Positions 46,529 to 56,611 of a DNA stretch of 64,000 nt are shown here, one piece after another. Position numbers and translations under genes: made by a program. Positions within the stretch are counted from its first letter, which is position 1; the number at the start of each line of letters is the position of its first letter. Source of the DNA: Streptomyces gardneri (GTDB lineage: Bacteria > Actinomycetota > Actinomycetes > Streptomycetales > Streptomycetaceae); NCBI RefSeq assembly GCF_006539185.1, contig NZ_BJMN01000007.1:1-64000 (forward strand), written 5' to 3'. The notes under the pieces are model-generated. The model saw nothing but the letters and a program-made list of their open reading frames with translations. It was not told where the DNA came from and ran no database searches.

Positions 46529-46732
46529 ATGGCTACCGGAACTGTGAAGTGGTTCAACGCTGAGAAGGGCTTCGGCTTCATCGCCCAGGACGGCGGCGGC
46601 CCGGACGTCTTCGCCCACTACTCGGCCATCAACTCGACGGGCTTCCGTGAGCTCCAGGAAGGCCAGGCCGTCACGTTCGACGTCACCCAGGGCCAGAAGG
46701 GCCCCCAGGCGGAGAACATCAACCTCGCCTGA
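46529..46732 (+). CDS. Cold-shock protein (CspA family)
   Basis: The 67-residue protein is a single cold-shock domain: [20 protein letters not shown] with RNP1 (KGFGFI), RNP2 as VFAHY, and the ending [10 protein letters not shown]. It binds single-stranded RNA or DNA and melts RNA structure. I chose ATG 46529 over 46523 because GGAAGG is spaced 8 nt from it and the product has the usual length. Confidence 0.95.
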   Translation: MATGTVKWFNAEKGFGFIAQDGGGPDVFAHYSAINSTGFRELQEGQAVTFDVTQGQKGPQAENINLA

Positions 46733-46735
46733 CCC

Positions 46736-46761
46736 GTTCCACCCGCCGGTGGAGGTGGAAC
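46736..46761 (+). terminator. Hairpin after the cold-shock gene
   Basis: GTTCCACC and GGTGGAAC form an 8-bp stem immediately after the stop codon. The following 46762-47075 contains no gene I can support. Confidence 0.65.
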
Positions 46762-47075
46762 CGGGGGCACTGGGCTCAGGGCGCACGGCTGCTTCGCGTG
46801 TTCCGGGTTGAGTGTCCCCGGAACCCGCTCATGGCCTCGTCGCCACCGTGGCACTGGCGGTATGAGCAGGGCCCGGCGATGCCGGGGGGACCTGGCGCAG
46901 TGGGCGCTGGTCGAGGCGAGCGCGCGCCGGTCGCCGAGCTGCATCGATGTTCACCGCGGCCCTACTGCCAGTAACGTGCCGCGCCGCGATGCGGCAGACC
47001 TGTGGCCGACTCTCTCCTGGGGGATGATGTGTATGTGAAGAGCCTGGCTGCTGGCGCTCACCCTGGCGGATTGCC

Positions 47076-48345
47076 GTGTCGGCGCGGGCGGGGCTCGTCG
47101 AAGGGACCGTGGCCGTGGCTGCTGGGCAGAGTGAGCTTCCTCGGCTTCTGACCGCAGCGGAGACGGCCGCGCCGGTGGAGGCCGTCGACGTCGTTGCGCG
47201 GGATCTGCGTCGGCGGTTCGAGGCCGTCGAGGGCTCCTTCCTCATCGTGGACCTGACGGGGAGGGCGGTGGCCCGGCTGTCCACCACCGCTGCGGGGGAG
47301 GGCGGCCGGGGAGCGGAACGGATTCCCTTGCTCGGCAGCGTGTACGAACATGTGCCGTACCCAGCGGCTGTACCAGGAGGCGACCCACCGCGGACACCGC
47401 GTGATCGCGCCGGTCACCAACCGGGGGGACGCGATCGGGCTCCTGGAACTCCTTCTGCCGGCCGGACCCGGCGAGGGCACCCTCACCGCGGTCGAGGAAG
47501 CCGCGCACGTACTGGCTTACGTCGTGATCGCCAACGGTCGCTTCACCGACCTCTACACCTGGGGCAAGCGCTCCAGACCGCCCACCCTGGCCGCGGAGAT
47601 CCAGTACCAGCTGCTTCCCCCGTCCCTGTCGTGCGAGGCGGCCCAGTTCACCCTGTGCGGGAGCCTCGAGCCCTCCGAAGACCTCAGCGGCGACACCTTC
47701 GACTACACCCTGGACCGCGACACCCTGCACGTGTCGGTGACCGACCCCATGGGGCACGACATCGACGCGGCCCTGGCCGCCACCGTGCTGGTCGGCGCCT
47801 TGCGGGGCGCCCGTCGCGCAGGTGCCGGCCTGGTGGAGCAGGCCCATCTGGCGGACCAGGCCCTGGCCGACCACGGCCAGGGCCACGCCACGGGGCAGCT
47901 GTTGCGCATCAACCTCCACACGGGGCGGTCCCAGCTCGTCAACGCCGGTCACCCCTGGCCACTGCGACTGCGCCAAGGGGTCGCGAAGGCGATCACCTGC
48001 GAGGTGGACCACCCCTTCGGACTGTCCGTCCCCGTGCCCCACCCGTACCGCGCTCAGGACGTCGACCTGCGCCCCGGCGACCGACTGCTCATGTTCACCG
48101 ACGGCATGCTCGAGCGCCACGGAGAGAACGTCGATCTCCCCGGCCTGTTGGAGCGCACCCGGAACCTGCACCCCCGCGAGGCCGCTCTGGCCATGACTTC
48201 AGCGGTACGGGGCGCAGCCGGCGACCGACTCGAGGACGACGCCACCGTGATGTGCCTGGACTGGCACGGCCCTCAGGAGACCCAGCGGCAGGTCAGCTCC
48301 GGGGCGGACACCCACCAAGCCTCGCCCGACCGCCCGAAGCCGTAG
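47076..48345 (+). pseudogene. SpoIIE-type PP2C phosphatase with a frameshift
   Basis: The N-terminal part ([43 protein letters not shown]) and the rest ([20 protein letters not shown] to [12 protein letters not shown]) are in different frames, with the shift between 47340 and 47360. The second part contains a regulatory coiled region and a PPM domain with [33 protein letters not shown] and [10 protein letters not shown] Met at 47350 opens a 331-codon frame, so a shortened phosphatase could still be made. Confidence 0.75.
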
Positions 48346-48349
48346 GCTC

Positions 48350-48600
48350 GGCCGTACCGGCCGCGAGAGCGAACGCCGCAGAGCAGCGTGGTTGCCTTCG
48401 GCCGACGCGGTCGGCCGGCCTTCGGGGTCTTCTCCCGGATGCAGCCGCGCTCGATCCGTCTGGCCCCACGGCAAGCACGGCGAAAAAGCCTGGCGTCGAT
48501 GCCGTTGGGGTCGTAGATGCCGGTGAGCGGGCCTGTGAGGAGTTCGAGCTGGATACCGCCGGCCTGGAGCTCGGCGGACATGCCATCCCTGGTGAGAGCT
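48350..48600 (-). pseudogene. Serine recombinase (resolvase) fragment
   Basis: Minus-strand text in two frames, LQAGGIQLELLTGPLTGIYD, PNG, then FFAVLAVG and CIREKT, matches the end of the catalytic domain of resolvase/invertase-type recombinases (usual text LTGPLAGVYDPNG, REKT). Neither the catalytic Ser nor the full DNA-binding part remains. Confidence 0.65.
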
Positions 48601-48699
48601 CAACCCCTGTCGCGACCCTGGCACTGGTAGTCCCCCCGAGAGCGCTGGGCCAGGTCCTGCCCGCTCCCCACTCAGCCCGCGCTGAACGCGCTGCCCGAC

Positions 48700-48867
48700 A
48701 TGGCCGCCCCTCGGCCCCAACGGCCTGCTCGCGGAGAACAACCTCTGCTCCCCGCGTTAGAGGCGACGGGCTGGTACTGGGACGAGGGCGAGGTCGCCGA
48801 CCTCGACTCGACAGCGGAGCGCATCAGCGCGCACGACGACCTGCACATGGGAATGGACGGCCGATGA
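48700..48867 (+). pseudogene. Small remnant overlapping a second remnant
   Basis: A 55-codon frame ends PALEATGWYWDEGEVADLDS, then TAERISAHDDLHMGMDGR, with its TGA overlapping an ATG at 48864 (MTRLYHFAWGDNSGG...) that opens a 44-codon frame. The ATGA overlap and coherent C-terminus suggest the tail and head of two former operon genes. Families are not recognised. The stretch 49000-49838 shows no convincing gene; a 49-codon frame at 49280 (MDSDAAWCQTDLPGLEVHRE...) is possible. Confidence 0.35.
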
Positions 48868-49838
48868 CCCGCCTCTACCACTTCGCATGGGGTGACAATT
48901 CGGGCGGTGAGGGCTCCCGAGTGTCTTCTCGTGGCCGGCTGGCCGGGGCGGCCGCCTCCGCCTACGGCATCCGCCGGTTCACCGTATGTCCCGGCTGATG
49001 AACATCTCTGCGGGGTGGCGAAGCGGCCCTCGGTGCGTATCGAGCTGGGACCTGACCTGGCCGGCGCGGATGTGCACCAGGTAGGCGAGGTGCTCGCCGC
49101 CCGGGCGGGAACCCGACGCGTAGCCAGAGGTGGTCGGCAAACACGGCATCCCGGGAGACGCTGACGACAGCACTGTCAGCGGGCCGGGTCACCGCGGCGG
49201 AAGGGCCGGACGGGTGACGTCAGGGCACGGCGGGACGGGCGGCGGCGATCCACCGCTCCGAAGGGGCCGATGGTCGGGCATGGACAGTGACGCGGCGTGG
49301 TGTCAGACCGACCTTCCCGGCCTCGAAGTCCACCGTGAGGGAGACGCGGTGCTGGGGGTCCGTCTGTTCGGATGGCAGGAGGTGCTGCCGCGATCTCTTG
49401 TCGCCGCCCTCCATGTCGATGGCCACTGACGATCGACGTCCACGCAAGAGGGCGACCAACCGAGAATCCCCCGTCCTTAAACCGGTCCGCTGCCCCTTCT
49501 GCGCTGATGATGGACCTCTGCCGCCGGATTGAAGCCCGGCGAACGGTCCGCGCGTGACGTCGACCGGGTTCGCGACGGCCCGACGTGACGGCCTTCTCGG
49601 CGTGAGCGTGAGCGAGCAGGCATCCTCCGGCTCGCCGGCCTCGGCTCATCGTGGCTCGGCGGTCAGCCGCACTGCCGTGCTGCACATGGACTACGTTCCG
49701 CGTTCTTGCGCACTGGCGTCCCTACCTCCGAATCGTGGCCGAACCGCTCAGGCCGGCCCGGGCCGGCACGACCAGCGATTGGATCGCCCGCCTTGTGAGG
49801 GCCTGCCAGGTCGTTGGCCGGAGGGGCGATAGGGGTTC

Positions 49839-50555
49839 TCATAGGGGTGCGGCGCAGCGGAAGCCCGCGTGCCCGCTGGAGCTGTCCGGGCTGTTGGCGC
49901 TGCGGGCCGCGACGCGGTAACGGTTGCAGTAGGACTTGTGGCACATGTGGGAGCCGCCTCGGATGACCTTTTCGGTACCGGCGGCCGGGCCCTTGGGATT
50001 CACCAGGGGGCGGGCTGCGTCGTGGTCGGTGGTCCACCAGTCGGTGCACCACTCCCATACATTGCCGGCCATGTTCCACAGGCCGAACCGGTTGGGTGAG
50101 AAGGCGTCGACGGGGGCGGTGCCGCGGTAGCCGTCCTCGGCGGTGTTCTTCGCGGGGAAGTGCCCGCGCCAGATGTTGCAGCGAAAGGCTCCGTCCGGGT
50201 TCAGCTCGTCGCCCCATGGATAGCGCTTCTGTTCCAGGCCGCCGCGCGCCGCGTACTCCCACTCGGCCTCGGTCGGTAGCCGCTTGCCCGCCCACCGCGC
50301 GTATGCCGCCGCGTCGTTCCAGGACACGTGCACCACCGGGTGCGCGCCGCGACCCTCCAGCGTGCTGCCCGGCCCCTCGGGGCGATGCCAGGAGGCGCCC
50401 TCGACGCCGCACCACCACGGGGTGCCCTCGGGCCGCGGTGCGCCGCGCCGTAGGTCAGCGGGGAGGAAGCCGGCGAACACGTACGACCAGCCGAACCGCT
50501 CGGCGTCGGTCTGGTATTCGGTGTCGGCGACGAAGGCCGCGAACCGTTCGTTGCT
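49839..50555 (-). pseudogene. Formylglycine-generating enzyme, N-terminally truncated
   Basis: The frame holds the C-terminal three quarters of an FGE/SUMF1 protein: [69 protein letters not shown] with both active-site Cys residues, and HAGFRC. FGE oxidises a Cys of type I sulfatases to formylglycine using copper and oxygen. Upstream the frame stays open to [15 protein letters not shown] at 50555, where integrase copy C begins, so the start and first strands are gone. No sulfatase gene is nearby. Confidence 0.85.
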
Positions 50556-51356
50556 GTCCCCCGCCTCGGATCACGAAAGCTGAACTCGGTCACGCCGCTG
50601 GTGGTCGAGCGGTTCCTGGACGAGATGGAGAGCGACGGGGTCGGCCGAGGGAACCAGGTGAACATCTTCCGGGTCCTCAAGACCATCCTGCGGGACGCCT
50701 ATGCCAAGGGGGGCATGGCGGACGACCCGGTGAAGGGCGTTCAGGAACCGGAGTACGTCCGGGAGAAGGTGGCCATCCCGTCTCTCGCCTATGTGAAAAG
50801 GGCGCTGCTTGTCGCTGACGAGGACCTCGCGCTGGAGATCGTCATGATGGCGGGATGCGGCCTCCGGAACGGCGAGGCGCGGGCGGTGAACATCAACTAT
50901 GTCGTGGCGCAGGATGTCTACCGGGTGCGTGAGCAGATCCATTCCAACACGCTGAAGCCGGCGAAGCTGAAGCACCGCAAGGTGGGGGAGTTCCGAGAGG
51001 TGCCCCTGCCACGGTCGGTGCGGGAGACGATCGAGCGCTACGAGGCGAAACACGGCACCACGAAGGACGGCTACCTGCTGCGCGGTCTGGGCGGCTACTT
51101 CACTGAAGGCATGGAACGGCGCCGTGTGAAGAGGCTCTTCGTGAACCTTCCGGCGGAGGAAGGGGTGGGGATGTACGGCTTCCGGCACTACTTCGCCTCG
51201 AACGCGCTTGGGAACGGGATCCCCATCACCGACGTAGCGGAATGGATGGGCCACAAGTCCATCGAGGAGACGTACCGGACCTACCGGCATCTGATGCCGG
51301 GCAGCATCACCAAGGCCGCACGGATCCTCGACGCTGGCCTCTGGGAGGCAGCCTGA
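50556..51356 (+). pseudogene. Tyrosine integrase, copy C (lacks N-terminus)
   Basis: Homology to copies A and B starts abruptly at 'CCCCCGCCTCGGATC', equivalent to B 43322, so the arm-binding and start regions are missing. The catalytic domain is intact in one frame with six Gs at 50708-50713: Arg in GCGLRNGEARAV, YGFRHYFAS, GHKSIEET, Tyr in TYRTYRHL. A GTG at 50601 opens a 251-codon frame, but a functional recombinase is unlikely. The left junction truncates the FGE gene on the opposite strand. Confidence 0.88.
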
Positions 51357-51399
51357 TTGCACCGTTTCGGGGAACAACAGGTTCTTCGTCTCCTGGTGG

Positions 51400-51900
51400 C
51401 ACAGGCTTCGTGTGGCCGCCGACCAGCGGAGACGGCAGAGAATCGGTCGACCAGCAGCTGGCTGGGCAGCGCACGGTCCGGATCTTGGTTTGAGCCTGCG
51501 CGAACAGGTCGTCGACGCGGGAACAGCCTGCGGTGAACTGGGGCTTGGGCACGGGCAGCACGTAGCCGAAGTCCCGACTGCAGCAGCCGACGGAAGCGGC
51601 TCTCCTGCCCGTAGGCAGCGTCCGCGGTAACCCAGGTGATGGGCATCGGCGAGGTGACGGCGCGCAGCACCATGCGCCGGGACGGTTCGTCATTCGTGGC
51701 GAGCTCCCGGTCGTCGGGGACTTTGGCGGCGCGGCATCGTTCGCGGTCCTCGGTCCAGGACTTGGGCAGGTAGAGCTAGCGGTCGGCCAGGGCCCGGCCG
51801 CGGGTGGCGACATAGGCGGCGAAGACGTTGAGCTGGCAGTTTTCGGTGCGTCCGAGGGTCCCGGAGTGCTGAGGCTGGAGCCTGGCGTGGCGGGGACGGG
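51400..51900 (-). pseudogene. IS701-like transposase remnant
   Basis: Minus-strand pieces match IS701-family transposases: VFAAYVATRGRALADR, then an in-frame TAG, LYLPKSWTEDRERC, MVLRAVTSPMPITWVTADAA, YGQESRFRRLL, and in another frame FGYVLPVPKPQF and VDDLFAQAQ. Nonsense and frameshift changes show it is dead. From 51907 to 52165 no gene is supported. Confidence 0.75.
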
Positions 51901-52165
51901 GTCGCCGATGGCTTCTCTATGGACCGTTGACTGCCTGTAGCGCTGGATCCCGATGCTCGCCGGAGTCGTCGCCGCGTTCGTCGCAGGCAGCAGGGCCGCC
52001 CGGGCTGTGGCGGGCGTCCTGTGGAGCGTCATCTCCCCGACGGCCGCCTTCAGTCACCTCATGGCACGCGACGATCCGGCGGGAGTCGCGCAAGCACACC
52101 AGGCGGCTCGACAGCCCCGTCGCCGCCGCATCGTCCGTTCCCGCCGGACACGAGGGCGAGAGTTC

Positions 52166-52999
52166 TTACTCTCGGGAAGGGAGCTGCTCCGGGACGTCGC
52201 CGGGCTCGACGTGCTTCTCCGGTGCGTCCTCCTTGCCGAACTGGCGGGCGGCGCGGTCGAAGTAGCGGAGAAGTTCCACCGGGAAGGGCATGACGAGCGT
52301 GGAGTTCTTCTCCGCGGCGACCTCGACGACTGTCTGCAGCAGGCGCAACTGCATGGCCTCCGGGGTGTCGGCCATGATCCGCGACGCGTTGGCCAGCTGC
52401 TGAGCGGCCTGGAACTCGCCGTCCGCGGTGATCACTCGGGCCCGCCGCTCGCGCTCCGCCTCGGCCTGCCGGGACATCGATCGCTTGAGCGACTCCGGCA
52501 GCTGTACGTCCTTGATCTCGACCCGGTCGATGTGGACGCCCCAGCCGGCCGCCGGGCTGTCGATCATCAACGCGAGGCCCTCGTGGAGTCGTTCGCGGTC
52601 GGAGAGGAGGTCGTCCAGGTCGCTCTTGCCGATGATCGAGCGGAGGGAGGACTGCGCGACCTGGCCGACGGCGAAGACGTAGTCCTGCACCTCGATCGTG
52701 GCCTGCGCCGGATCGACGACCCGGAAGTAGACGACCGCGTCGACCTTGACCGAGACGTTGTCCCGGGTGATGCCCTCCTGCGTCGGGATCGGCAGGGTCA
52801 CGACCTGGACGTTCACCTTCCGCATCCGGTCGGCGAAGGGGACCAGGAAGGTGATGCCGGGCTGTCGATGGCCAGGCAGCGCCTTGCCGAGGCGGAACAC
52901 CACGCCCCGCTCGACCTGATTGACCACGCGCAACCCGCTGCGCAACAGCAGCAGGATGAAGACGACGGTGATCACGGCTCCGACGACTGCGCCATCCAT
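52166..52999 (-). CDS. Slipin/stomatin-like SPFH protein
   Basis: The 277-residue protein has one N-terminal membrane helix (VGAVITVVFILLLLRSGL), the start of band 7 (VNQVERGVVFRLGKAL, PGITFLVPFADRMRKVNVQV), a conserved AVGQVAQSSLRSIIGK and a helical SRQAEAERERRARVI stretch. It is anchored on the cytoplasmic face and oligomerises. Partner NfeD proteases that usually accompany slipins are absent. AGAGGGAG precedes the ATG. This is the second SPFH protein in the window and is unrelated in detail to the one at 4774. Confidence 0.9.
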   Translation of the reverse strand: MDGAVVGAVITVVFILLLLRSGLRVVNQVERGVVFRLGKALPGHRQPGITFLVPFADRMRKVNVQVVTLPIPTQEGITRDNVSVKVDAVVYFRVVDPAQATIEVQDYVFAVGQVAQSSLRSIIGKSDLDDLLSDRERLHEGLALMIDSPAAGWGVHIDRVEIKDVQLPESLKRSMSRQAEAERERRARVITADGEFQAAQQLANASRIMADTPEAMQLRLLQTVVEVAAEKNSTLVMPFPVELLRYFDRAARQFGKEDAPEKHVEPGDVPEQLPSRE

Positions 53000-53264
53000 G
53001 ACGGCTCACTCCCTCTTGAATTCGTTCTCGACATTCGGCAGGACGTCCGTGGGGGAGTGTCGGATGCAGGGCGAGACGTCAGGAACGTGTCAAAGTCTGC
53101 GTGCGCCTCGGCCCATTCCTCGCATGTCCAGAAGGAGACGCTGCCGGTTCCGCCGGGATGGCCCGTCCCGTACAGGCCGTGCGAGCGGGGAGGCCACGCT
53201 CTGCTGATCCGGCTTCGCAGAGCGTGGCGGAGGTCGGCGCGCATGATGGAAGGAGAGCGTGTGG

Positions 53265-55811
53265 GTGCGACAGACCGGCAGGAGCTCGTCGATGCCGCGT
53301 GGACGATTGCGGATCTATCTCGGGGCAGCCCCTGGGGTGGGAAAGACGTATGCCATGCTCGAAGAAGGCCAGCAGCTGCGCTCGATCGGGGCCGACGTGG
53401 TCGTCGGTTTCGTCGAGCCGCATGGGCGGCGGCCGACCGCCGCCCTGGTCGAAGGGCTGGAGACCATTCCCCGGCGGAGCATGACGCATCGCGGAGCGGC
53501 CTTCACGGAGATGGATCTGGACGCGGTGCTCGCCTGCCGCCCGCAGGTCGCCCTGGTCGACGAGCTGGCCCACACCAATGTGCCCGGCTCCCGCAACACC
53601 AAGCGATGGCAGGACGTCGAGGAACTCCTGGACGCGGGTACGGATGTCGTCACCACGCTCAACGTCCAGCACCTGGAGTCCCTGGGCGACGTGGTCCGGC
53701 AGATCACCGGCGTACCGCAGCGTGAGACCCTGCCCGACGAGGTCGCGCGCCGCGCGGACCAGATCGAGCTGGTCGACCTGGAGCCGGAGCTGTTGCGCCG
53801 TCGCATGCTGCACGGCGAAATCTATCCCTCGGACCGCGTCGAGGCCGCCCTCACCCACTACTTCCGCGTCGGCAACCTCACAGCTCTGCGGGAGCTCGCC
53901 CTGCTGTGGCTCGCGGACCGCGTGGAGGAAGGCCTGCAGCGCTACCGTGCCGAGCACGGCATCACCGCCCCCTGGGAGACCCGCGAACGCATCATGGTCG
54001 CCCTGACCGGTGGCCCGGAGGGCGAGACTCTGATCCGCCGGGCTGCCCGCGTCACCGCCCGCACTCCCGGCAGCGAACTCCTGGCGCTTCATGTCGTGCC
54101 GAGCGACGGACTCGTCCACGCCGATCCGGCTGCCCTCACCGCCCAGCGTGCCCTGGTGGAGTCGCTGGGAGGCAGCTACCACCAGACGTCCGGCGAAGAC
54201 CTCCCCGCGACCTTGGTGCAGTTCGCCGAAGCCGAGAACGTCACCCAGATCGTGCTGGGCGCCAGCCGGCGGGGACGGCTGTCCACGTTCCTGTACGGAA
54301 GTGTGGGACACCGGACGATCCGGCGATCCGGCCCCATCGACGTACTCGTCGTGACCCACGAGCACGCCGCAGGGGAGTCCTCCCCCCTGCGGCTGCCCCA
54401 CCCGACCCGAGCCACCGGGCCGCGGCGCTTCTGGGCCGCGATGCTGATGACGGCGGTCGCACTGCCGGCCCTCACCCTGTTGCTGGCCGCCCTCCGTGAC
54501 GACGTGGAGCTGGCCTTTGTTCTGGTGCTGTATCTCCTGACCATCGTCGTCATCGCACTCGTCGGTGGGCTTGTCCCTGCTCTGCTCGCCGCTCTGGCAG
54601 CGGGCCTGCTCGCCGACTACTACTTCACCGCGCCACTGCACTCGCTGCATGTCGAGCGCACCTCCGACGTCCTGGCCCTCGTCGTGTTCGTGGTCACGGC
54701 CGTCGTGGTCGGCATGGCCTCGGGCACGGCCGCGCGCCGCACCTACGAGGCTGTCCGCGCGAGATCCGAGGCTCGGGCGCTGAGCAGGCTGGCTGCCGCC
54801 CTGATGCACGGCGAGGGCCTGGCGTCTCTCCTCGAACAGGTCCGGGAGGACTTCGGCCTGGATGCGGTCAGCCTGCTGGCGGAAGACACGGAGCACCCAG
54901 CCGCGCCTCGTTGGCACATGGTCGCCGGCGCCGGTGAGGATCCCCCGGAACGCCCGTACGACGCGGATGTGGAAAGCCCCGCCGCCGACGGACTGATACT
55001 GGCCGCCCGAGGCCGATCGCTGAGCAGTGACGACCGGCTTGTACTCGAAGCGTGTGCCGCGCAGTTGGTGATGGCACACGTGCACGGCCGGCTTGCCGCC
55101 GTGGCGGCCGAGACCGGCCTTCGTGCCGAGGCCGAACACACCCGGGCGTCCCTGCTCCTCGCCGCGAGCCGTGACCTGCGGGCCCCGCTCCGCACCGCCG
55201 ATGAGGCGCTCCACCGCCTTTCCAGCCTCCCTGCCGGGCCGGACAGCCGGCCGCCCGTCCGGGAAGTGGAGCGGTTCCTCGCCACAGCTCGATCGTCGGT
55301 GCGCCGTGCCGTCCAGCTCGTCACGGACCTCGACGACCTCAGCCGTCTGCACGCGGAATCCCTCGACATGTATCCGCGCCCGGTCGACCTCGACGAAGTG
55401 CTGACCGCGGTCCTGGACATCCTCGGTCCCGGCAGCCAGCGGATCCGCTGCAGCCTGCCGGAGCAGTTGCCCGACGTGATCGCCGACGCGGCAGTGCTCA
55501 CCCGCGTTCTGGCCGCGCTGGCGGCGGAAGCCCTGCGCCACGCCCCACCCGAGCGGCCCGCGGACCTGACCGCCGAGACGGGGCCCGGACGCCTGGCCAT
55601 TCTCGTGACGGACGGGACCACTGGCGATGCCGACGGTGTGGTGTCCGGGAAGCAGGAGGGCCGAACGACGGACAGCGTGATCCTGCGGCTGTCCCGCGAC
55701 CTGGCCGAGGCCATGGGCGGCACCCTGGCACCCGTCGCGGCCCTGCCGGGATTCGCGATGGTGCTCACGCTTCCGACGGCGGGCCCCCTGGCGTCGCGGA
55801 AACCGGCGTAG
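53265..55811 (+). CDS. KdpD-like protein with a degenerate kinase core
   Basis: The protein keeps the KdpD sensor parts: Walker A GAAPGVGKTYAM, DELAHTNVPGSRNTKRW, a USP domain (ALTGGPEGETLIRRAARV), four membrane helices around residues 385-490 and a GAF-like region. In the kinase part the H-box reads AASRDLRAPL, with Arg636 where KdpD has the phospho-acceptor His; the N-box reads VLAALAAEALRHAPP, lacking the Asn residues; and the G-boxes are weak. It therefore should not autophosphorylate. GTG 53265 is used because AGGAG lies 9 nt upstream. It may act as an ATP/K+-sensing scaffold or modulate the intact KdpD at 59171. Confidence 0.88.
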   Translation: MRQTGRSSSMPRGRLRIYLGAAPGVGKTYAMLEEGQQLRSIGADVVVGFVEPHGRRPTAALVEGLETIPRRSMTHRGAAFTEMDLDAVLACRPQVALVDELAHTNVPGSRNTKRWQDVEELLDAGTDVVTTLNVQHLESLGDVVRQITGVPQRETLPDEVARRADQIELVDLEPELLRRRMLHGEIYPSDRVEAALTHYFRVGNLTALRELALLWLADRVEEGLQRYRAEHGITAPWETRERIMVALTGGPEGETLIRRAARVTARTPGSELLALHVVPSDGLVHADPAALTAQRALVESLGGSYHQTSGEDLPATLVQFAEAENVTQIVLGASRRGRLSTFLYGSVGHRTIRRSGPIDVLVVTHEHAAGESSPLRLPHPTRATGPRRFWAAMLMTAVALPALTLLLAALRDDVELAFVLVLYLLTIVVIALVGGLVPALLAALAAGLLADYYFTAPLHSLHVERTSDVLALVVFVVTAVVVGMASGTAARRTYEAVRARSEARALSRLAAALMHGEGLASLLEQVREDFGLDAVSLLAEDTEHPAAPRWHMVAGAGEDPPERPYDADVESPAADGLILAARGRSLSSDDRLVLEACAAQLVMAHVHGRLAAVAAETGLRAEAEHTRASLLLAASRDLRAPLRTADEALHRLSSLPAGPDSRPPVREVERFLATARSSVRRAVQLVTDLDDLSRLHAESLDMYPRPVDLDEVLTAVLDILGPGSQRIRCSLPEQLPDVIADAAVLTRVLAALAAEALRHAPPERPADLTAETGPGRLAILVTDGTTGDADGVVSGKQEGRTTDSVILRLSRDLAEAMGGTLAPVAALPGFAMVLTLPTAGPLASRKPA

Positions 55812-55923
55812 GCGCGTCAGAGAAGTGTCAGGCGCACGCGGAGGCCATGGTCTGCCGCTGTCCTCGGGCGTATGCAGGGAGCGCAGATGTCCGAAGGTGC
55901 GTACGCCGAGGGGTGATGGAGCG

Positions 55924-56457
55924 ATGAGCGGTGCCGAGGGGCGGCGCGTCGTGGTCGGAGTGAGTGGTTCGATGGGCAGTCTGACAGCGCTGCACCGGGC
56001 CGTGGACGAGGCACGGCGTATCGGGGCGGAGCTGGTGGTCGTGCTGGCCTGGCTGCCACCGGACGGTGAGGCGGCTCAGCGTCACGTGGTGACCCCTCCG
56101 GCGATCGACTTCCGCCGGGCGGCGGCGGACCGGCTGCTCGAAACCATCGAAGACGCGTTCGGCAGTGACGGCCCGGGGGTGCCCTGGCAGGGCATGATCG
56201 CGCGTGGTCATCCGGGCCCCGCACTCGTGGAATCGGCTGACCGCGACGGTGATCTCCTGGTGATCGGCGCGGGGCGACGCGATGGTCTGCGGCGGCTGCT
56301 GTTCCCGTCGGTCGTCCGGTACTGCGTCGCCCATGCCGCCTGCCCGGTCCTCGCCGTACCGCCCTCGCCCCTGCTGAGCGACCTCGCTTCCGCGCACCGC
56401 CGGTTCAACCGGTGGCTGCGGTTCGACGCCCGTCAACTGACGGAGGGCACGCCCTGA
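55924..56457 (+). CDS. Universal stress protein family
   Basis: The 177-residue protein is a single USP domain with VVVGVSGSMGSLTALHRAVDEA, a central segment and LLVIGAGRRDGLRRLLFPSV, then PVLAVPP. The usual ATP-binding G-2x-G-9x-G-S/T text is altered (GAGRRDGLRR), so nucleotide binding is uncertain. It lies 112 bp behind the degenerate KdpD and probably belongs to the same stress group. ATG 55924. Confidence 0.85.
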   Translation: MSGAEGRRVVVGVSGSMGSLTALHRAVDEARRIGAELVVVLAWLPPDGEAAQRHVVTPPAIDFRRAAADRLLETIEDAFGSDGPGVPWQGMIARGHPGPALVESADRDGDLLVIGAGRRDGLRRLLFPSVVRYCVAHAACPVLAVPPSPLLSDLASAHRRFNRWLRFDARQLTEGTP

Positions 56458-56611
56458 CCGAGCCCCGCTCCTCCTGCCGCCTGCATTCCGTCAGGAGCGC
56501 GTTACGGGGCAGGGGAATCCCGTCAAGCGCCCGTCAGCGGAGTGGCCGGACCCCATCCCGGCGGGCATAGCTTCATCTCGGAGCAGGCACGGCCGATCGG
56601 CCGGGCGTGCG

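Noticed and set aside
33390..51360. Prophage or conjugative element still active
   Set aside because: No structural, replication, Tra or excisionase genes were found and all three integrases are damaged.
53079..55541. 820-codon minus-strand open frame
   Set aside because: It is antisense to the KdpD-like gene, which has clear domains and a proper ribosome site.
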